The notes: generated by a model from the letters alone, not told the origin. 6,606 nucleotides of DNA from Candidatus Bathyarchaeota archaeon (GCA_030607815.1 JAUWJG010000049.1:1-6606); one strand, 5' to 3'; counted from the stretch's first letter, positions 1-6,599 are shown. Numbers and translations are program-made.

Positions 1-186
1 AGAGGTTTATAATGGTTACGCATTCAACGAAAGTGAAATAGTTAAATTCAAATGATACAAATTAAGAGAAAGAAAAGCGTCATATTTGTAGCATATTTTT
101 TAAGAAAATTATTAAGTAGAACTAGAATGTTTTGATTACGGAAAATATATATAATTTCGTTGAGAAATATATGGTAAAGAAAAAAT
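1..186. other. Upstream non-coding region before the transketolase operon
   Basis: AT-rich leader with no complete gene. At its very start two + frames are briefly open: from base 2 a 17-codon stretch (ends IVKFK) stops with TGA at 53-55, and from base 3 a 12-codon stretch stops at TAG. Either could be the 3' end of a gene lying to the left, but 17 codons are too few to choose, and one minus frame is also open to the edge. The rest (about 56-139) is A/T-rich with runs such as TTTTTTAAG and shows no other structure. The promoter element is listed separately. Confidence 0.5.
139..153 (+). promoter_or_regulatory. Archaeal-type BRE/TATA promoter of the transketolase operon
   Basis: The string CGGAAAATATATATAA (starting at 139) combines a purine-rich BRE-like part (CGGAAA) with an AT-only TATA-like box (about 145-153). 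Archaeal transcription usually begins about 25 bases after the box centre, here near 172-178. That would leave a leader of about 30 bases before the ATG at 205/208 but only about 12 before the ATG at 187. The placement agrees with the Shine-Dalgarno evidence for the later start. Start-site position is inferred, not seen. Confidence 0.5.
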
Positions 187-1059
187 ATGCTGTTGAGGAA
201 GAAAATGATGAGTAACTATACTAGTCAGTTGATAAAAAATCTGGAGGATAAAGCCAAATTATTCAGAAGAGAGATCTTGGAAATGACGTTTAAGGCAGGT
301 TCTGGACATCCAGGAGGGTCCATGTCGGCTATTGATATCATAACAGCTCTATACTACTATAAGATGACTATAGATCCGAAGAGACCTAAATGGGCTGATA
401 GAGACAGATTCGTCCTATCGAAGGGACATGTATGTCCAGCTTTATACGCTGTTTTAGCTGAATTAGGCTTTTTTTCGAAAGAACATCTGTGGACTCTGAG
501 GCAACCAGGAAGTATTCTGCAAGGACATCCAGATATGAATAAAACACCAGGTATTGAGATGTCTACAGGTTCCCTTGGTCAGGGATTATCAGTAGCATGT
601 GGCATGGCATTAGCTGCAAGGCTTGATAAAAAAGATTACAAGGTTTACTGTATGCTCGGAGATGGAGAACTTCAGGAAGGAAATATATGGACGGGGGCAA
701 TGTTTGCAGCCCACCAAAAGCTCGAAAACCTAATAGCGATTGTTGACCGAAATAGGTTACAGATAGATGGAAATACGGAAGCAGTCATGTCTTTAGAGCC
801 TTTAGCAGATAAATGGGAAGCATTTGGCTGGGAAGTACTGGAATTGAAGGATGGAAATGATATGAAACAGATCTTAATTACACTTGACAGGGCAACGAAC
901 ATTAAAGGTAAACCAACAGTAATCATCGCAAATACTGTCAAGGGGAAAGGAGTAACATTCATGGAGAATAAAGTTGAGTACCATGGAAGTACATTAAAAC
1001 CTGATCAAATGGAGCTTGCGAGAAAGGCACTAGAAATTCCAGGATTTAAGGTGGATTAA
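187..1059 (+). CDS. Transketolase, N-terminal (ThDP-binding) subunit
   Basis: First half of a split transketolase. With its partner it moves two-carbon ketol units between sugar phosphates in the non-oxidative pentose phosphate pathway, in the cytoplasm. In the 290-residue frame the sequence shows AGSGHPGGSMS (about 37-47, His41), LSKGH (His81), TGSLGQG (127-133), and the thiamin-diphosphate motif GDGE (158-161) ending at VDRN (Asn189). Asp159 and Asn189 are the expected Mg2+ ligands. YHGS near the C-terminus is also family-like. The length matches the ThDP-binding half of full-length transketolase and the frame ends cleanly with TAA, so this is a split subunit and not a truncation. The frame is given from the first ATG (187), but the Shine-Dalgarno at 195-201 and promoter position favour ATG 205 or 208 (284 or 283 residues). 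The partner gene starts one base after the stop. Dihydroxyacetone synthase or DXP synthase are less likely, given the two-subunit layout. Confidence 0.96.
   Translation: MLLRKKMMSNYTSQLIKNLEDKAKLFRREILEMTFKAGSGHPGGSMSAIDIITALYYYKMTIDPKRPKWADRDRFVLSKGHVCPALYAVLAELGFFSKEHLWTLRQPGSILQGHPDMNKTPGIEMSTGSLGQGLSVACGMALAARLDKKDYKVYCMLGDGELQEGNIWTGAMFAAHQKLENLIAIVDRNRLQIDGNTEAVMSLEPLADKWEAFGWEVLELKDGNDMKQILITLDRATNIKGKPTVIIANTVKGKGVTFMENKVEYHGSTLKPDQMELARKALEIPGFKVD
195..201 (+). promoter_or_regulatory. Shine-Dalgarno motif that favours the ATG at 205 or 208
   Basis: GAGGAAG lies inside the longest version of the reading frame. GAGG (195-198) ends 6 bases before ATG 205 and 9 bases before ATG 208, both usual spacings. 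No comparable motif precedes ATG 187, where the sequence is AAAGAAAAAAT. This argues that the first six or seven codons of the long frame are untranslated leader. Confidence 0.5.
1048..1054 (+). promoter_or_regulatory. Shine-Dalgarno motif of the second transketolase gene
   Basis: AAGGTGG sits within the last codons of the N-terminal subunit gene, ending 6 bases before ATG 1061. It is a strong match to the AGGTG core. A ribosome-binding site inside the upstream gene, together with a one-base intergenic gap, suggests coupled translation that would help keep the two subunits in equal amounts. Confidence 0.75.
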
Positions 1060-1060
1060 T

Positions 1061-2029
1061 ATGAATGAAAAAATTGAGAAAGCTTCAACAAGAGATGCAT
1101 ATGGTAGAACGCTAGTTGAATTAGGAAAAGTTAATAAAAACATTGTTGTTTTAGATGCAGACCTATCCGGATCAACCCGAACAAAATGGTTTGCAAAGGA
1201 ATTTCCAGACAGATTCTTTAATTGTGGAATAGCCGAAGAAAACTTGATAACGATAGGGGCAGGATTAGCCACTTGCGGAAAGATACCTTTCGTTAGCACC
1301 TTTGCGGTATTCGCAACAGAACGAGCGTATAACCAGATTAGACAAAGCATTGCTTATCCAAAATTGAATGTTAAGATCGTCTGTACACATAGTGGAATTA
1401 CTGTTGGAGCAGATGGAACATCCCACCAAACCATTTTAGACATAGCAATAATGCGAGTTCTTCCAAATATGACTGTGTTAGTACCTGCAGATGCCCCTGA
1501 AACAGCTATTGCCCTAAAAACAATTGTTGAATATAATGGTCCCATCTACATGAGGCTTGGAAGAACCCCGGTTCGAACCTTTTATGAAAAAGAATATGCT
1601 TACAAAGGAAAGAAATTGAAATTTGAGATAGGAAAATCAATAGAACTCAAACCAGGAAAAGATGTTACAATTATTTGTAATGGAATAATGGTCGCTGAAG
1701 CCATAGACGCTGCTGAAAAACTAAGTTTAGAAGGAATAGAAAGCAGAGTTATCAACATGCACACGGTTAAACCGATAGATGAAGAAGCAATTTTGAAAGC
1801 ATCTAAAGAGACCGGAGCTATCGTTACTGCTGAAGAGCATTCTATTATAGGAGGATTAGGCGGAGCTGTGGCAGAGATTTTAGTAAGAACAAACCCTGTA
1901 CCGCTTGAGATGGTAGGTGTCAAAGATGTATTCACAGAATCTGGTACAGATGTAGAGCTACAGAAAATCTTTGGTTTGACATCAAATGAAATTATATCAG
2001 CTGCAAAGAAAGTTGTAAAGAGAAGATAA
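1061..2029 (+). CDS. Transketolase, C-terminal (pyrimidine-binding) subunit
   Basis: Second half of the split transketolase, 322 residues. Residues about 8-175 form the pyrimidine-binding domain: GIAEEN (56-61) holds Glu59, the expected catalytic glutamate that activates the aminopyrimidine ring of ThDP, and GADGTSHQ (116-123) matches the family GEDGxxHQ motif with His122. RVLPNMTVLVPAD follows, as in the family. Residues about 190-315 form the transketolase C-terminal domain, with the typical EEHSIIGGLGGAVAE stretch. One small departure is Ala117 where many family members have Glu (GEDG); I think it is tolerated variation. The start is set by ATG 1061 with AAGGTGG 6 bases before it. Together the subunits total about 605 residues, close to a one-piece transketolase lacking linkers. 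DXP synthase and pyruvate dehydrogenase E1 beta share this fold, but the domain order and preceding gene favour transketolase. Confidence 0.96.
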   Translation: MNEKIEKASTRDAYGRTLVELGKVNKNIVVLDADLSGSTRTKWFAKEFPDRFFNCGIAEENLITIGAGLATCGKIPFVSTFAVFATERAYNQIRQSIAYPKLNVKIVCTHSGITVGADGTSHQTILDIAIMRVLPNMTVLVPADAPETAIALKTIVEYNGPIYMRLGRTPVRTFYEKEYAYKGKKLKFEIGKSIELKPGKDVTIICNGIMVAEAIDAAEKLSLEGIESRVINMHTVKPIDEEAILKASKETGAIVTAEEHSIIGGLGGAVAEILVRTNPVPLEMVGVKDVFTESGTDVELQKIFGLTSNEIISAAKKVVKRR

Positions 2030-2050
2030 CTTTACCAAGTTATTACCAAT

Positions 2051-2078
2051 CCCCCTTTTTTATTGAGTATTCCTTTTT
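2051..2078 (+). terminator. Oligo-T terminator of the transketolase operon
   Basis: CCCCCTTTTTTATT (from 2051) begins 21 bases after the transketolase stop codon and is followed by a second run, CCTTTTTAT (2072-2080). No hairpin precedes the T-runs. Archaeal RNA polymerase commonly terminates at such T-tracts without a stem-loop, so this is a plausible intrinsic terminator; the exact 3' end cannot be read from the sequence. Confidence 0.55.
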
Positions 2079-2129
2079 ATAAGTTAACTTGTTTGAAGAA
2101 TCTACGATTTTATAAGATAAATATGTAAG

Positions 2130-2156
2130 ATTTTAAAAAAAGATTTTTTTTAAAAT
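2130..2156. repeat. 12-base perfect inverted repeat, 3-base spacer
   Basis: ATTTTAAAAAAA (2130-2141), spacer GAT (2142-2144), then TTTTTTTAAAAT (2145-2156), an exact reverse complement. All pairs are A-T, so an RNA stem would be weak, but either strand would carry a T-run. In a gap between converging genes it could act as a bidirectional termination element. Much of the match comes from homopolymer runs, so chance is possible. Confidence 0.6.
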
Positions 2157-2176
2157 TTAAATGTTTTTTAACGAAA

Positions 2177-2190
2177 AATCTTTAAAGATT
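2177..2190. repeat. 14-base perfect palindrome AATCTTTAAAGATT
   Basis: The sequence equals its own reverse complement. It lies between the two convergent genes, not near a promoter, so an operator role is not obvious. In DNA this AT-rich such a palindrome is only mildly surprising. Confidence 0.6.
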
Positions 2191-2273
2191 CAAAAATCCA
2201 ACAAGAATTGTCCATTATCTTCTCATCGGTTCTTTTTATTGCATTAACGATCTAGATTTGTTCTCAAACTACA

Positions 2274-2287
2274 ATTAGAGCTCTAAT
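2274..2287. repeat. 14-base perfect palindrome ATTAGAGCTCTAAT
   Basis: The sequence equals its own reverse complement and contains a GAGCTC core, less AT-biased than the neighbouring palindrome and so somewhat less expected by chance. It lies about 90 bases beyond the permease stop codon, in the convergent gap. Function unknown. Confidence 0.6.
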
Positions 2288-2377
2288 AGAATAGGAGAAG
2301 AGGAAGATAGTTTATTTCCTTATAAAAACTTACAAAACGTTAATATCAGGAATAAGAATTTTGAAGCTACGCGTTAT

Positions 2378-5296
2378 TTAAGATTTCATACTCCACTCGA
2401 GAAAAAGTTTACGCACAAAATTGGCTGTTTCATAGGCTTGATCTTTCCCAGCTTTAGAAATTAGCTTTAAAGTATAATTAGTTTCATCTCTTCGCTTTGA
2501 TAACAGTAGTTTATTACTACTAATGAATGTTCCTTGACCGTAACCTAAACGATATGTGAAGCTTATACCATCTTGAATCCCTTCAGATGTTTCTTCTCTT
2601 ATGTTTTTCAGTTGATCGATCTGAATATTATTTTCACCTTTCCAATTTTGTAAACGTTTTTTAAAGTAATCAAGTACTGAGTGTACTTCTGTTAGGGGAA
2701 CCTTGAGGGGAATATCGAAGATCAATGAGTCCATTCCATGAAGTTTCTTTTCAGCTTTCCATTTTCTAAGGAGTGAAGGAGTAATGGCAACTGAAAATTG
2801 TAAAGCTATGAGAGTCCCAATGAGCACGGCTGTTACTGAAATACCTAAAGATGCAACAGTCCACATAGCGGAAGTTTTCTGTACCACATCTATATTAATT
2901 GATAGAAAAATCATGATTCGGTATAAACTCAATCCGAGTAAGTAACCTAGTCCCCCTGCAAGCACACCTATTATTAATGCCTCAGCTCCGAAAATGGAAG
3001 TGATGTGTGTAGGATTAAAGCCTATTGATGAGAGGATAATAATTTCTCTTCTACGTTCGTAGATAGTATTTATCATCACAATCGTTACATTCAGGATTAC
3101 AATCAACCAAGGAATAAAGATTGATAATCCCTTTGCTTCAAGTTGAGGAATGAGACCAACAAGATAAATTTCCCCTTTCAAGGTTGTCCAAACCCAGTAA
3201 TCTCTTTCTAATGCTACTTGAGAAGAAAAAGGAAGGAGATCTATTGAGTCATCTATAACAACATTAATCCTTGAAAGAAATATTGGTGAATTCGCAGAGA
3301 ACAGTTTCAGTGCAGTCTGCCAATTAGTCACAACAACTTCAGATGGATCACAAGGTTCTACCTGTGCATCCATAACAACACCTTGAACTACTAATGAAAT
3401 AGTAATCTTTTCGGGTAATATTGAAGCTCCATCTAAATCTTTCTTTTGACTTAAACCTTGATCATTTAGGATTCCAACCAATTTTACTTCAATTGATGAA
3501 GAACCCATTTGAAAAATTAGAAGATCTCCAACATTCACATTTAAGGTTTGAGCCATCTGAGTGCTAATCATGATTGAATCCTCGTCTTCATCTTGTAGAT
3601 ATCGACCTTGTCCTTCAACCATAAGTTTGTCAAAAGTGTTTATTTTAGCCTCAGCACTTGGAGAGATACCAAGTACCCCAAAGATAGGTAAGCTTTCATT
3701 TGATGATGATAGGGATCCCAATGGCATTGTACTTGCCCAATTTTCAACTTTCGGAGCTACTACTTCAACCTCAGATTTGTTCTGCATCCAATCTATAATT
3801 GAAATATCAAGAAGGGAGAAGGTGGTAAGTGTTCGTGTATCAAGTGTTATGGATGGAATTTTAGGAAGAGGTTGTCTGATGAGGAGTCCTTCGGTTTCTG
3901 TATTTGTCGTACCTATCGTTGATGAGATAATACCATATTCTGAAGAGAAGGATGTTAGAGCAACAAACCCCATGATCATGACTATTACAGGGATTATTGT
4001 CAGAATGAAGCGTAGGGTACGCCTTCTGATGGTGCGTTTGGCTATAGAAAAAATAATGGTCATAGGAATGAAACGGGGAAGAATGAAAAGAGTGATAACG
4101 AAAAAACTAATTGACAGACTAGAGGTTATAAGAATAGATGAGGGTCCCACGATTTGGCAACCAGCGTAGACGAAATAGAATATTATAATGAATAGGCCGT
4201 ATGATAAGCCAATCGATAATATTTTCATAGTCCAATGTTCAAAGAGCATGTATGATAGAGTTGTTGAAGTTAAAGCTAGAAAAATGATAATTATGTTAAC
4301 GGATGCGGAGGCGTCAACATACATTGATTGTGTTTGTTCATTAATGAAAGCGATAGTAGTATATGCTTCGCGGAGATCAGCATAACTTTCATCATAATGG
4401 TCTCCAATTAATTGTTGTTCGGCGTTCTCAATGAGGTTTTGGGCTTTTATTAGATCTCGTTTTTCACTCATGACATAAAAGCCAATTTGTTCGGTCTCGT
4501 TGACATGAATTTCGGCAGTTTTCAGAAAATCTTTAGTCAAGTTGATATTATACAAAAGGACATATTCTTCAACGTTAACTTGAACTTTTTCACCTTTATC
4601 TAAGTAAAAGAATTGAGAATCGTTCACGTCAAAGGAATGATATTTTTGTGATGAAGCCTTTACTTGGATTTGAAAGGTTGTATTAGCAGGAACGATCACA
4701 TGGTTAGAGGTAATATTTAAGAAATAATTATGAGATTCAGGAACCACACCGTAAGTTAAGACGAGTCCTCTAGTCTCAAGTAATTCTTTCTCGGGAACAA
4801 TTGTGAATCCCCATTGGTCTGGAGATCTTGAAGAATCAACAAGAAGTATATCTCCCTGAAAAATGATGGATGCTGCAGGAATTAATTTGAATTCTAGGTT
4901 CGTTTTTTCTTCTTTCCCGAGAGTGAAGGTTGAATATTGAGGTAAATAATCATAACCAGGTGAATTTGGATCATTATAGTAAGCATATAAACGGTAAGAT
5001 GTATTACCCTGTACAAAAATCTTATAGCTACCATTAACATCAGTATGTGTAATTCCTTGTAAGATTATTGATTGCCCTCTCCGAGATACTTTCGTCTCCC
5101 AAATTGCTACAGTTGCATCTATGACTGGTTGACCAGTCACTGCATCCAGTATTTTTCCTGAGATTAGAGAAGTATCTACATCTTTGACTTGAAGAGTATA
5201 TGTTTTTTGAATTTCAAAAGTTGTTAAGGTGAGTAGAATGATAATTGCGAAAGAAATAACCAAAAGATAAGATCTATATCTGTTTAAGAGATTCAA
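2378..5296 (-). CDS. FtsX/MacB-type ABC transporter permease with large ectodomain
   Basis: A 972-residue membrane protein. In order: membrane anchor (about 10-27); a CarboxypepD-regulatory-like beta domain (about 44-137; SGKILDAVTGQPVIDATV, then DVNGSYKI); an extracytoplasmic region to about 330, ending in a helical stretch; three helices (about 333-352, 358-383, 386-408); basic RTIRRRTLR then helix 427-449, the usual start of an FtsX/MacB unit; a MacB periplasmic-core-like domain (about 450-723; EGQGRYL, ISTQMAQTLNVNVGD, VGIL); helices 724-745, 770-799 and 810-836, with the ATPase-contact loop YERRREIIILSSIGF at 746-760; and a cytoplasmic tail (845-972). The positive-inside rule fits. Family members couple an ATPase in the cytoplasm to work outside the membrane, such as export or lipoprotein handling; no ATPase gene is present here and the substrate is unknown. 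The start must be TTG 5296, because a stop lies two codons upstream and the next Met is residue 276. No Shine-Dalgarno is clear. Confidence 0.88.
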   Translation of the reverse strand: MNLLNRYRSYLLVISFAIIILLTLTTFEIQKTYTLQVKDVDTSLISGKILDAVTGQPVIDATVAIWETKVSRRGQSIILQGITHTDVNGSYKIFVQGNTSYRLYAYYNDPNSPGYDYLPQYSTFTLGKEEKTNLEFKLIPAASIIFQGDILLVDSSRSPDQWGFTIVPEKELLETRGLVLTYGVVPESHNYFLNITSNHVIVPANTTFQIQVKASSQKYHSFDVNDSQFFYLDKGEKVQVNVEEYVLLYNINLTKDFLKTAEIHVNETEQIGFYVMSEKRDLIKAQNLIENAEQQLIGDHYDESYADLREAYTTIAFINEQTQSMYVDASASVNIIIIFLALTSTTLSYMLFEHWTMKILSIGLSYGLFIIIFYFVYAGCQIVGPSSILITSSLSISFFVITLFILPRFIPMTIIFSIAKRTIRRRTLRFILTIIPVIVMIMGFVALTSFSSEYGIISSTIGTTNTETEGLLIRQPLPKIPSITLDTRTLTTFSLLDISIIDWMQNKSEVEVVAPKVENWASTMPLGSLSSSNESLPIFGVLGISPSAEAKINTFDKLMVEGQGRYLQDEDEDSIMISTQMAQTLNVNVGDLLIFQMGSSSIEVKLVGILNDQGLSQKKDLDGASILPEKITISLVVQGVVMDAQVEPCDPSEVVVTNWQTALKLFSANSPIFLSRINVVIDDSIDLLPFSSQVALERDYWVWTTLKGEIYLVGLIPQLEAKGLSIFIPWLIVILNVTIVMINTIYERRREIIILSSIGFNPTHITSIFGAEALIIGVLAGGLGYLLGLSLYRIMIFLSINIDVVQKTSAMWTVASLGISVTAVLIGTLIALQFSVAITPSLLRKWKAEKKLHGMDSLIFDIPLKVPLTEVHSVLDYFKKRLQNWKGENNIQIDQLKNIREETSEGIQDGISFTYRLGYGQGTFISSNKLLLSKRRDETNYTLKLISKAGKDQAYETANFVRKLFLEWSMKS

Positions 5297-6380
5297 GTTT
5301 CATACACTTTTAGTCATAGATATGACCCGTTTTTTAGAAGTTTTCTTAAAGATAGAGAAGAGGTGAGAAAGCAAATTTTAGTTTAAACTTTTAAGATTTA
5401 TCCGTTTTCCCTTTAATATGAAATTTTTTCTTTCCCTTCTTCATTCTCTTTTGTTCTTATCCAATCATGTATCGTCCAGAAGATTAGATAACGAACATTC
5501 GACGGTAATATATGTAATTCGTTTGCTTTTGTATTGTTCTTTTGTTGTACGTTTGTATGTCTTCTAATGCATCATTAGCATTATTCATTTCAGTTTTAAA
5601 ATTTTTCTTGATTTCTTCAATTTTCAAAAAGATTACGCCCCTCAAAAAAAGTTATATTGAATTGCTATTTCTAATAATAAATTTGATTCTTATGATTTAT
5701 CTTTTTATAATATATAATATTTTCAATATTAGCTTTTAGAGTCAATCCAGAGAAAAAATACTATTCTCTCTATTTTATGTCTTATGATGGTTCTCAAAAA
5801 GATAACCAAGTTTTTTTAGTATTCTCTGAGTTTGTCTCATCTTTTCTAATTTTGATTTTTTTATACTCTTTCTCTCTTTTCGATTAGTTTTTCTATTTTC
5901 GGAAATAACACTAAATTGGATAAGTTTAATATAACAAATGAGACTTCCTTCCTTAGGAAAATACATAAAAAATTCGGTTTTGTCACTTGCGGATAAAAAT
6001 AGAAAAATAAACCTGTTTCACATCAATTTCTTTCTCTTTTCTATTCTTAGTTATCAAAATCTTACACAGGATAAGTTCAAGAGCCATAAATAAAATGTCG
6101 ATTCCTTTATGCATACTTTTACCCTAAGATGTTCAATCACTCCAAGTCCGTTTCATTCAGAAAGAAGGACTGCAAATGATGTTTACACAGTTAATGAAAA
6201 CAGTTTCCCTAATTATATGAACAATACTTGAAAAAAAATAAAACTTTCTCACCCAACTAATTTAGTCAATAGAACATCTAAGACATAACGTGAGATACCG
6301 GATACATAACTCAGACTGTACGAAGATCATTTAGAATTAAAAAAAAGACGCAAGTTGACACGTTCTGGTTGTGATCAACA
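5297..6380. other. 1.1 kb AT-rich gap without a convincing gene
   Basis: No frame here looks clearly coding. A + frame at 5542-5739 (65 codons from TTG, 60 from ATG 5557) gives only F/I/L-rich hydrophobic sequence, as expected from T-rich DNA. A minus frame at 5775-5966 (63 codons) is rich in Lys/Arg and has no Shine-Dalgarno. Small stem-loops occur: 5565-5570/5578-5583 (TAATGC/GCATTA), 5715-5721/5725-5731 (TAATATT/AATATTA) and 5749-5754/5764-5769 (AGAGAA/TTCTCT). About 5760-5910 is strongly pyrimidine-rich on the + strand. The permease promoter should lie near 5300-5420; the minus strand has only weak AT-rich candidates, for example around GTTTAAAC at 5381-5388. No tRNA, C/D-box RNA or repeat array was found. 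Confidence 0.6.
6339..6346 (-). terminator. Oligo-T terminator after the ubiquitin-like gene
   Basis: A run of eight A on the + strand reads as T8 on the minus strand, starting about 35 bases after the TAA of the ubiquitin-like gene. Just before it (minus strand) GTTGA and TCAAC can pair around a 16-base loop, giving a weak stem. An oligo-T tract at this distance is a reasonable archaeal terminator and suggests that this gene is not co-transcribed with the permease gene farther along. Confidence 0.5.
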
Positions 6381-6599
6381 TTAACCACCTCCAAGAACAG
6401 AGAAAGAAATAACTACAATTTTTTTTCCTAGAGGTATAACTTGATCTAAATCCGTTAAGCTTTTTCCTTCCATTAAAACTATTCTATGTCCATTCTTAAC
6501 TTGAATCAACACGTTATTCTCTTTAAGAAGATTACGAAGAGACTTTTCATTTTTAGGTATAATGATTTTTACAGGTTGTATCCGTTCTTCTTTTGACAT
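6381..6599 (-). CDS. Ubiquitin-like beta-grasp protein (ThiS/MoaD/SAMP type)
   Basis: A 72-residue protein. VKIII (10-14) reads as the first strand, SLRNLLKENN (20-29) as the helix, then LIQVKNGHRIVL (31-42) and IVVISFSVLGGG (61-72), resembling the ThiS/MoaD layout of strand, helix, a vNG turn and a last strand running into a glycine tail. Relatives are adenylated on the terminal Gly by an E1-like enzyme, then either carry sulfur (thiamin, molybdopterin, tRNA thiolation) or are joined to protein lysines (archaeal SAMPs, Urm1). The chain already ends in glycine, so no C-terminal processing is needed. It ends in three glycines, where two are usual. No E1, JAB protease, or thiamin, molybdopterin or tungsten gene is visible, so the pathway is open. 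ATG 6599 is only seven bases from the window edge and the frame is open upstream (GTA TTT ATG), so the protein could be longer. The T8 tract beyond its stop suggests a separate transcript. Confidence 0.7.
   Translation of the reverse strand: MSKEERIQPVKIIIPKNEKSLRNLLKENNVLIQVKNGHRIVLMEGKSLTDLDQVIPLGKKIVVISFSVLGGG

Larger units (their letters stand above)
2030..2377. other. AT-rich intergenic gap between convergent genes
   Basis: About 350 bases separate the stop of the transketolase operon (+) from the stop of the permease (-). I see no gene. It holds the oligo-T terminator at 2051-2078, three short inverted repeats (2130-2156, 2177-2190, 2274-2287), and a purine tract at about 2290-2310 that reads as a pyrimidine tract on the minus strand, followed there by no strong stem. 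A short A5 run at 2324-2328 is T5 on the minus strand and might help end the permease transcript, but it is weak. Confidence 0.6.

Noticed and set aside
1..55. 17-codon open frame at the left edge, possible 3' end of an upstream gene
   Set aside because: At least one other + frame and one minus frame are also open at the edge, and the stretch is too short to show a family signal.
1568..1579. GGTTCGAACC, which resembles a tRNA T-arm
   Set aside because: It lies inside the transketolase C-terminal gene in a well-conserved reading frame, the flanks around the TTCGAAC loop do not pair as a five-base stem, and no acceptor or anticodon arm can be placed upstream.
1030..1935. Several minus-strand open frames (1030-1350, 1354-1545, 1600-1935) and 672-962 in the upstream subunit
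   Set aside because: All are antisense to the two transketolase genes, whose motifs and coupled starts are unambiguous; none has a ribosome-binding site or family resemblance.
3561..4169. 202-codon open frame on the + strand
   Set aside because: It is wholly antisense to the permease gene, whose membrane helices and MacB/FtsX motifs are clear; the translated product is low-complexity Ser/Arg/Ile-rich sequence and matches no family I know.
5542..5739. 65-codon + frame encoding a very hydrophobic peptide with two possible membrane helices
   Set aside because: T-rich DNA gives Phe/Leu/Ile runs automatically; there is no Shine-Dalgarno, the frame begins with TTG, and composition matches the surrounding non-coding DNA.
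5783..5828. Possible C/D-box RNA: ATGATGG followed by CTGA
   Set aside because: The C box is imperfect, no internal C'/D' boxes are present and no terminal stem pairs the two ends.
5775..5966. 63-codon minus-strand frame rich in Lys and Arg
   Set aside because: No ribosome-binding site or recognisable motif; purine-rich DNA gives Lys/Arg/Glu by composition alone. Kept only as part of the strand-asymmetry finding.
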